From: Protula sp. h YS-2021
Taxonomy: Eukaryota; Annelida; Polychaeta; Sabellida; Serpulidae
DNA length: 64,000 bases
Direction: 5' to 3'
Assembly: GCA_949752745.1 (NCBI GenBank)
Contig: OX457027.1
Location: 58,098,053 to 58,162,052, forward strand
Below the pieces are notes generated by a model that searched no databases, was not told the DNA's origin, and was given only the letters and a program-made list of their open reading frames with translations. The number at the start of each line of letters is the position of its first letter. The first letter of the stretch is position 1. The position numbers and the translations under genes are program-made. Of this stretch, positions 56,375 to 64,000 are shown in pieces.

Positions 56375-59300
56375 CTGTAAACAAGGTCTTTTATCTGCAA
56401 AACTTATTAATGTATATTAATTATCATGCCCATTGTACATAATATAAAAGATCCGGATAGGACCTCTGAACTATTGTGCTTTGATGCTTGTGTCACTATT
56501 GTTTTGGGGCTTCTGAAATGATCTGCCTCCAAATTCATAATAATTATTTCCTCATCGTACTACTTAAATAATACCTTCCTCATATGCATTGCATTTTAAC
56601 ACATTTAGTCTGATAGCTGCGGTTTTATTAACTCACAATTGTAAAACAAATCAACTGAGTGTGGATAGATACAATATATCAAATGTTACCTTCATCATCT
56701 TCTTCATCATCATCAACTCCATCTCCATCAGCGTCACTATCGAGGTAATCTGGAATTCCGTCACCATCTTCATCTTCCAAATAATCAGGTGTTCCATCAT
56801 CGTCGTTATCTTTTTCTAAATAGTCAGGAATTCTATTATCGTTTTCATCTTCTTCATAGTCTAGGATGCCGTCACCATCACTGTCTTTTTCCAAATAATC
56901 AGGTATACCGTTTTCATCTTCATCTGCTTCCTCGTCGTCAATTCCATCTCCATTTGCATCCTCGTCAAGATAATCCGGAATTCCATCGCCATCTTGATCT
57001 TCTAGATAGTCCAGGATGCCATCTCCATTATTATCACCTTCAAGATAATCTGGGATACCGTCATGGTTGAAATCGTCTGCCACATAGTCTTTCTGATCAT
57101 CAGATGCACCATTCCCATAGTCATCTTTGTCCACGTGACCAGGAATGCCATCGCTATCATCATCTTTACCTAGATGATCGAGAATTCCATCACTCTCTGT
57201 TGATATAAAGTTTAGATTGATAAAAATGTCAAACACGTGTGATTATTGCCCAGTAACAAACGCCAGCACTTGTACAACAAAAACAACGGCAGAGTAATCA
57301 CTGAAGTAGCTAGCATTTTCTATATGAATTTGAATAAAAAGATTATAATACGTTACTGGGTCATTTTAACTTCATAATCTACACCTAAAGGCATTTCAAT
57401 AAAACCCTGTTTCTCCTTTTCACCATGAAATAGTCGTAACAAGATGAAGAAAATAATTGTCTTCGCTTATGATATAAAAAGACTATGGTCTGACATATGC
57501 AATTAACTATGACACATCATGGCCACTATTTATACTCTTAATTCATTTGCCTGCACTCGTGTAATATGTTGAACTTTAATTGCAAAAATACACTCTTTTC
57601 ACATGGCATTTTTACAAAGAAAACGAAATCGAAGACGAAAATAAAAAATGACATACAGACGTTCAGATCAAGCTCTTGATAAGTCCCAAGTTTCTTGGTC
57701 CTAGGGCCCATAGTGTCAGAGAAGAAGAACAAGACACAAAAAATCGGAAAAACTGTCAAGAAGAAAAAAAGGACGAACGGCTGCTCGCACAAATTTATAT
57801 AACTCTTGCAAGCCAAAGGCTTGTCAAGTGTTAATTAACTTGTAGAGCTAATCCTAAAACCAGGCCAGCAAAACAAGGCCAAAGTATCAATCATAGGAAC
57901 CATGTAATTATAGATTTACAGGAGCCCTCAAGAAACATTCAGGTGAGTTTATTGAATTGTCATCGTTTTTAGTTATTCAATATCAAATAATAAAGATGAT
58001 CAGAAAACGCTCTATAGGCTAATTAAACGACTAACAAATAAGCCTAAACCACCGTTGTATCCAGATGCACCAAATGATGCACAACGTGCAATTCAATTTT
58101 CAGATATTTTCAAGAAATAATCAAGAAAATTAATGAAATATTTCCAAGTAACAATGCATAAGCCAATGTGCAAGCCAATACAAGCAGTTCCCCGAGATCA
58201 GCCCCGATGATGTATGGAGGTATATTCTCGCCTCCCCGTCCAAATCGTAATCATTAGATCCAGTCCCTACATTTTTGTTGAAAGAATACTTGGACATAGC
58301 CCTACCTTTGTTAACTTTAATGGTCTACAGAATATATGCGCATGCCGTTTAAAAAAGCTATTGTCACACCAATACCAAAAAAGCCAAAACATTTTAGACC
58401 GATTTCTAATTTACCATTTGTCTCCAAAGTGATAGAAAGAATTGTTGTTGTCAACCTTACTTCGTACTGCGAATCCATTAACTTAGACGAACAGTCTGCG
58501 TATAGAAAACATCATAGCTACAAAACCGCTCTCCCCCAAGTAGCCAACACAATACTGGCTAACATGGATAATAAACAGGTGACTCTATCAACCCTGTTAG
58601 ATCTTTCTGCTGCTTTTGACACTACCTCACGATCGAGTTTTTGCGAGATTCCGACCTTGGAATTTCTAGCACCGCTCTGCAATCGGTCATATTTCAATGA
58701 TCGCTCGCCAACTGTTCAAATCAATAATTGCAAATCGAAGCCCCAAAAACTTGATACGGGAATACCCCATGGCTCAGGTACTGTACCCTGGGGGGGGGGG
58801 GGGTATACCAAGCATACCGACCCCCTTCGAACTTTGATACAGATAATGTGCCTCCTTTTTCACATGTTTACGGACAACACGCAGCTTCACACGGCAACCA
58901 ATGCCAGGTCAATTAGCGATCAGTTCACAGCAAAAGGGAAATTGAAAAGTGCCTATCACAAATTTCTTTTTTGAAAATAGACTCAAACTAAATTGTGATA
59001 AATCCGAATTTTTGATCATTAGGGCTAGGCAGCAATTAACAAAAATGAAATTCAGTAGCATAAGCGCCCGCGGCGGCATGAGCGAACGTAAAAAAGTCTG
59101 TCTGAAACCTAGGTATTTGGATGGACGCTGAGATGAAAATGGCCGATTATGTAGTACGTTTTTGTTACTCAAAGCTAAGGAAACTCAGATGCATTCGAAA
59201 GTATATAACCAATGATGCTGTAGAAACTCAGGTTATTTCTATGATTATTTCACACCTGGATTACGGCAATAACCTTTTATTCGGCATCAGTGAGACGTTA

Positions 59301-62300
59301 GATGACAAGCTACAACGAGTGCAAAACGCTGCCGCAAAACTTATACTTGGGTTAAGAAATACGACAGCATAACATTGGGACTTAAACATTACATTAGTTG
59401 CCAATTCGATATCATATAAAGCTCAAAATTGTCTCAGTAACGTTCACAGTATTGCCATCAAATCAACCAATCTCCGGGAACTGGTCCATGTTAGCAAATC
59501 TACCAGATCGCTTCTATCCACAAAGCAAACTTTACTACATGTGTCTAAAACATATTTAAAACAGGGTGGACACCGATCATTTGTAGTTTCGGCACCAAAA
59601 ATATGGAAGGTTTTACCCGAGTCCATAAAACGAGCCCCTTCTATCGCAATGTTCCGGAAACAATTAAAGACACATTATTTTAGAATTGCATATAGTTAAA
59701 ATTAGTATTCATTGTTACTGTAGTAGCCACACTGTGTTATTAATGACTATTTACAACTGTTGTATTAGGAAATCGTAACTATTGTTATTCTACTTTAAGT
59801 TAACTAATGGTTATTTATTTTTAAATATTTGGATTTTTATATGTACACGTATTATTTATAAATTGTTTTAGAGCAATCATTTGATAGGCACTTTACAAAT
59901 ATTCATCATAATAATAAAAAATCCCATCGTTTTCATCAGCCTTATTCAAGTGATCAGGAATACCATCTCCATCTGACATAAATCATTTGCATACATTATT
60001 CATCTAACATATACCCAAGTCTTATGAACTCCCTAATAGCATTTCGAAAGAGTCAGGTTGCATGCAAGGCATGTCCAAGAACACAAGTTTGCACTCATGC
60101 TGTAAAAGTGGTGTGGTGTATAACAAGTGTTCAATTAAGTATTTCCACTTTTCTTTGAGCATAAAGTGGATCATCTGTAGACTTGTTTAATGCAGAAAGC
60201 TTTTCAAGGTCTAGCACTATGAGACTGAAAAATGATTCAGCAATATGTAAACGTTTCATTGTCGGTGTTGCATTGAAATAAAAGAAGCGAAGTTTACTTT
60301 CAGCCATAAAAATATCTGAGTAATCTTAAAATTGACCACCAGACATTTTGAATCCTAAGAGAAGCTTACAACTCTCAGTTTGAAATGAAAAATACAAAAA
60401 AAATTCCATTAAGACATGAACTGTTGAAATTTACAGTAGGTGTTACTTTAGATTCTTATTAAATAGGTAAATTACGACACGTTTATTTCCTATAAAGACA
60501 GCAAACAAACCGACCAGCAGCTAATAGCTTTACAATTTTCGCAGCAAAATTTACTTACAAACCTGCACAATTTTTCCAAGGAACAAATATGTCTGATTTT
60601 TACCGAATTTGCAAAGCCTTAGACCATTAAAGGTTTGAACATCAGACATGAAACCGATATTCAAAAGCTAATAATACATAGGTAAGGCCAAAACAACAGA
60701 CTAAAACCAGTTTCCTGGTTGTCAAACACTACAGACGATCAATTTCTTCCCTTCTTCCTATTAAAGTGAAAGTTAACAATTGGTTTTATACAAAAACTCT
60801 TCAATCTAGCAACAACTACATAAAACTCATATTATATACAATTAAACAACAACAAAAAACTCTTGTAAAACGATAGTAGAGACATGCATATTAGTAACTA
60901 AGAAGCTCTCTTGTATTTGTACCATGTTAAACGACTGTTTGGTAAAGTCATTGACACAGAACTCACCTTCATCGTCTTCTTCGCTGTCTACAATACCATC
61001 TCCATCAGCATCAGTATCGAGGTAATCAGGAATTCCATCACCATCTTCGTCTTCTAGATAATCAGGGATACCATCGCCATCGCTGTCACCTTCTAAATAA
61101 TCAGGAATTCCGTCCTCATCTTCATCTTCCAGATAATCAGGAATACCATCGCCATCGCTATCGCCTTCTAAATAATCCGGAATCCCATCGTCATCTTCAT
61201 CCTCTAGGTTATCTGGAATACCGTCACCGTCACTATCACCTTTCAAATAATCAGGAATCCCATCACCGTCTGCATCCTCCTCATCTTCCTCGTCTTCATC
61301 TTCCCCATCAGGAATTCCGTCTCCATCGTCGTCCTTGTCCAAGTGATCCGGAACACCATCTCCGTCATCATCGTTATCAAGATAGTCTGGGACACCGTCA
61401 CCATCTGCATCATCTTCTTCATCGTCAGGAATTCCATCCCCATCGTCATCCTTGTCCAAGTGATCTGGAACACCGTCTCCGTCATCGTCTTTGTCAAGAT
61501 AATCCGGTATCCCATCGCCATCTATACGAAATGGAAATTTGTTGTTTATTGGTCCTCACGTGAAATCAACGTGAGAACATAAAATAGCACAAGTTATTAC
61601 CTTAATATGCAGAGAAGGCCAGAATAAAAGACAAAACCTAGTTACTAGTTGTTGTTAAACACAACCAATGATTAGTTCGTTTTTCTATTGAAGTAAATAT
61701 TCAAATGTTTTATATAAACATTTTTACACCTAACAACAACTATACAAACTAATATTACATATTCTTAATTGCCCTTATATTTTGCAAAATAAAAAACAGT
61801 CCTACAAAAAAAGAGATCCTAGAAACATGAGATATTAGTAACAAAGAACTTCTTTCTTGTATTTGTACCATGTTAAACGACTGTTTGGTAAAGTCACTGA
61901 TGCAGAACTCACCTTCATCGTCTTCTTCGCTGTCTACAATACCATCTCCATCAGCATCAGTATCGAGGTAATCAGGAATTCCATCACCATCTTCGTCTTC
62001 TAGATAATCAGGGATACCATCGCCATCGCTGTCACCTTCTAAATAATCAGGAATTCCGTCCTCATCTTCATCTTCCAGATAATCAGGAATACCATCGCCA
62101 TCGCTATCGCCTTCTAAATAATCCGGAATCCCATCGTCATCTTCATCCTTTAGGTAATCAGGAATCCCATCACCGTCTGCATCTCCCTCGTCTTCATCTT
62201 CCCCATCAGGAATTCCGTCTCCATCGTCGTCCTTGTCAAAGTGATCCGGAACACCATCTCCGTCATCATCGTTATCAAGATAGTCTGGGACACCGTCACC

Positions 62301-64000
62301 ATCTGCATCATCTTCTTCATCGTCAGGAATTCCATCCCCATCGTCATCCTTGTCCAAGTGATCTGGAACACCGTCTCCGTCATCGTCTTTGTCAAGATAA
62401 TCCGGTATCCCATCGCCATCTATACGAAATGGAAATTTGTTGTGTATTGGTCCTCACGTGAAATCAACGTGAGAACATAAAATAGCACAAGTTATTACCT
62501 TGACATACAGAGAAGGCCAGACCAATAGACAAAACCAAGTTACTAGTTGTTGTTAAACACAACTAATGATTAGTTCATTTTTCTATTGAAGTAAATATTC
62601 AAATGTTTTATATAAACATTTTTTCACCTAACAACAACTATACAAACTAATATTACACATTCTTAATTGCCCTTATATTTTGCAAAATAAAAAAAAACAA
62701 TCCAGCAACAACAACAACAACAACACCAACAAAAAAAGACCCTAAAACATGACATATTAGTAACTAAGAACTTCTTTCTTGTATTTGTACCATGTTAAAC
62801 GACTGCTTGGTAAAGTCACTGATACAGAACTCACCTTCATCGTCTTCCTCGCTGTCTTCAATACCATCTCCATCAGCATCAGTATCGAGGTAATCAGGAA
62901 TTCCATCACCATCTTCGTCTTCTAGATAATCAGGGATACCATCGCCATCGCTGTCAACTTCTAAATAATCAGGAATTCCGTCCTCATCTTCATCTTCTAG
63001 ATAATCAGGGATACCATCGCCATCGCTGTTTCCTTCTAAATAATCAGGAATTCCGTCCTCATCTTCATCTTCCAGATAATCAGGAATACCATCGCCATCG
63101 CTATCGCCTTCTAAATAATCCGGAATCCCATCGTCATCTTCATCCTCTAGGTAATCTGGAATACCGTCACCGTCACTATCACCTTCCAAATAATCAGGAA
63201 TCCCATCACCGTCTGCATCTCCCTCGTCTTCATCTTCCCCATCAGGAATTCCGTCTCCATCGTCGTCCTTGTCCAAGTGATCCGGAACTCCATCTCCGTC
63301 ATCATCGTTATCAAGATAGTCTGGGACACCGTCACCATCTGCATCATCTTCTTCATCGTCAGGAATTCCATCCCCATCGTCATCCTTGTCCAAGTGATCT
63401 GGAACACCGTCTCCGTCATCGTCTTTGTCAAGATAATCCGGTATCCCATCGCCATCTATACGAAATGGAAATTTGTTGTGTATTGGTCCTCACGTGAAAT
63501 CAACGTGAGAACATAAAATAGCACAAGTTATTACCTTAATATGCAGAGAAGGCCAGAATAAAAGACAAAACCTATTTACTAGTTGTTGTTAAACACAACC
63601 AATGATAAGTTCGTTTTTCTATTGAAGTAAATATTCAAATGTTTTATATAAACATTTTTACACCTAACAACAACTATACAAACTAATATTACATATTCTT
63701 AATTGCCCTTATATTTTGCAAAATAAAAAACAGTCCTACAAAAAAAGAGATCCTAGAAACATGAGATATTAGTAACAAAGAACTTCTTTCTTGTATTTGT
63801 ACCATGTTAAACGACTGTTTGGTAAAGTCACTGATGCAGAACTCACCTTCATCGTCTTCTTCGCTGTCTACAATACCATCTCCATCAGCATCAGTATCGA
63901 GGTAATCAGGAATTCCATCACCATCTTCGTCTTCTAGATAATCAGGGATACCATCGCCATCGCTGTCACCTTCTAAATAATCAGGAATTCCGTCCTCATC
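55904..64000 (-). CDS. Second TSP3-like acidic repeat gene, partial, runs off the right edge
   Basis: Exons in transcription order: from beyond 64000 to 63847, 62835-63455, 61913-62419, 60967-61521, 56690-57196, 55904-56374. Every complete exon is a multiple of three with phase 1 at both ends, so exons can be added or lost without changing frame. The product is an almost continuous run of [17 protein letters not shown] repeats with spacers rich in Glu ([14 protein letters not shown]). The start, signal peptide and C-terminus are not in the window. Its last visible donor (55904, GTAAGA, phase 1) does not match the phase-0 acceptor at 53354, which is why I separate it from the downstream gene; a missed small exon could instead join them into one giant gene. 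Confidence 0.65.
56690..57196 (-). CDS. Exon with diverged TSP3-like repeats
   Basis: 169 codons, acceptor ATCAACAG, donor GTAACA, phase 1 in and out. Repeats are more degenerate ([40 protein letters not shown]) than in the exons to the right, and the exon ends DDEEDDEG like the 60967, 61913 and 62835 exons. Confidence 0.8.
57580..57832 (-). repeat. Dispersed repeat family, copy 3
   Basis: Same element as 35262-35661 and 40565-40812, oriented like the latter, with CACTCTTTTCACATGGC at one end and CTTGCAAGCCAAAGGCTTGT at the other. Confidence 0.75.
57960..59916 (+). mobile_element. 5'-truncated L2/CR1-type LINE, RT region, decayed
   Basis: A + frame at 58336-58974 reads [20 protein letters not shown], the entry of a reverse transcriptase palm, then [17 protein letters not shown] and [10 protein letters not shown]. 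Later frames give [14 protein letters not shown] (about 58980), [14 protein letters not shown] (about 59250) and [20 protein letters not shown] (about 59610-59670), a typical C-terminus. The catalytic YADD-type motif is changed (YADD position reads FTDN near 58868) and there are stops and a G-run at 58791-58802, so it is inactive. The 3' end at about 59900 is an ATAATAATAAAA tail, as in L2-like elements. It abuts a truncated acidic repeat exon. Confidence 0.8.
59917..59972 (-). pseudogene. Truncated TSP3-like repeat exon at the LINE junction
   Basis: Acceptor TTTATGTCAG at 59973, phase 1, followed by codons for [18 protein letters not shown], then reading into the LINE tail with a stop soon after. 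The downstream part of the exon and its donor are missing on the other side of the LINE, so the exon was cut by insertion with deletion. It is probably skipped, since phase 1 joins over it. Confidence 0.7.
59973..60966. other. Intron of the upstream acidic repeat gene
   Basis: No other feature recognised. Its right part (about 60720-60960, from TGTACCATGTTAAACGACTG upward) resembles the introns to the right, so it is the outermost copy of the duplicated unit. Confidence 0.5.
60967..61521 (-). CDS. Tandemly duplicated repeat exon, unit 1
   Basis: 185 codons, acceptor TTTCGTATAG, donor GAAG|GTGAGT, phase 1 in and out. It begins [20 protein letters not shown], passes through a Glu-rich [14 protein letters not shown] linker and ends ..[17 protein letters not shown]. 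Longer than unit 2 because of an extra [18 protein letters not shown] pair. Confidence 0.85.
61913..62419 (-). CDS. Tandemly duplicated repeat exon, unit 2
   Basis: 169 codons, same splice sites and phase as unit 1 and nearly the same sequence, with a shorter Glu linker ([11 protein letters not shown]) and two fewer subrepeats. It contains [11 protein letters not shown] where the others have [11 protein letters not shown]. Confidence 0.85.
62835..63455 (-). CDS. Tandemly duplicated repeat exon, unit 3
   Basis: 207 codons, same splice sites and phase. The longest unit: it carries an additional [18 protein letters not shown] pair. It ends [12 protein letters not shown], whereas units 1 and 2 end [12 protein letters not shown]. 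Confidence 0.85.
63847..64000 (-). CDS. Tandemly duplicated repeat exon, unit 4, cut by the window edge
   Basis: Only the 3' portion is present, identical in plan to unit 2 (ending [18 protein letters not shown] donor). The duplication therefore continues past the window. Confidence 0.8.

Larger units (their letters stand above)
61522..63846 (-). repeat. Tandem exon-intron units of 0.92-1.01 kb with conserved introns
   Basis: Donor positions 60967, 61913, 62835 and 63847 give unit lengths of 946, 922 and 1012 bp. The introns (61522-61912, 62420-62834, 63456-63846) are 391, 415 and 391 bp and nearly identical. The first and third share changes not seen in the second. Each carries CTCACGTGAAATCAACGTGAG, an 7-bp-stem hairpin, just upstream of the acceptor. 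Unit length differs mainly through subrepeat number in the exon. Confidence 0.9.

Noticed and set aside
61343..63516. Hydrophobic plus-strand ORFs ([19 protein letters not shown] type) that look like membrane segments
   Set aside because: Antisense of GAT/GAC-rich acidic repeat codons always yields Ile/Val; they recur identically in each duplicated unit.

Overview
The window is a metazoan genome fragment: AT-rich, with spliced genes, GT-AG introns, abundant microsatellites, MITEs and degraded LINEs. A secreted C1q-domain protein, a GHL10-type glycosidase-like gene and Asp-rich calcium-binding repeats together fit a marine lophotrochozoan, most likely a mollusc. That taxonomic call is an inference from gene content, not from a marker gene.

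Layout. About 0.9-4.3 kb (+): six exons of a glycosyl-hydrolase-like 10 (GHL10, formerly DUF187) gene whose first and last exons are not seen. 4.4-10.8 kb: intergenic DNA with several inverted-repeat elements. 10.8-13.9 kb (+): a complete three-exon gene for a secreted coiled-coil plus C1q protein. 14-26 kb: no gene recognised; it holds a degraded L2/CR1-like LINE, clusters of a CATATG-rich repeat, a 69-bp minisatellite and a second copy of the TIR element at 6.9 kb. 26.3-33.8 kb (-): a complete nine-exon divergent alpha-tubulin gene with a TATA-like promoter. 34-43.7 kb: repeats, including a 1.5-kb array built on TTGATATCAA, plus two weak orphan ORF regions.

43.7-64 kb (-): the dominant feature, a locus of cysteine-free thrombospondin-type-3-like (DGDGIPDY) repeats. 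Nearly all exons start and end in phase 1. One exon is 3.9 kb long and carries a 447-bp higher-order repeat. At the right edge whole exon-intron units of about 0.9-1.0 kb are tandemly duplicated and run off the window. Splice phases suggest two neighbouring genes: one from about 53.8 to 43.7 kb with a candidate signal-peptide exon, and one entering from beyond 64 kb and last seen at 55.9 kb. A Tigger-like transposon lies between them, and a LINE abuts a truncated exon of the upstream gene. The encoded proteins would be extremely acidic and probably bind calcium; their biological role cannot be read from sequence.

The genes do not form an operon or an obvious pathway. The most unusual material is the acidic repeat locus (exon shuffling, unit homogenisation, tandem exon duplication) and the palindromic repeat arrays. 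Exon boundaries were placed by hand from splice signals, phase and family similarity, without transcripts.
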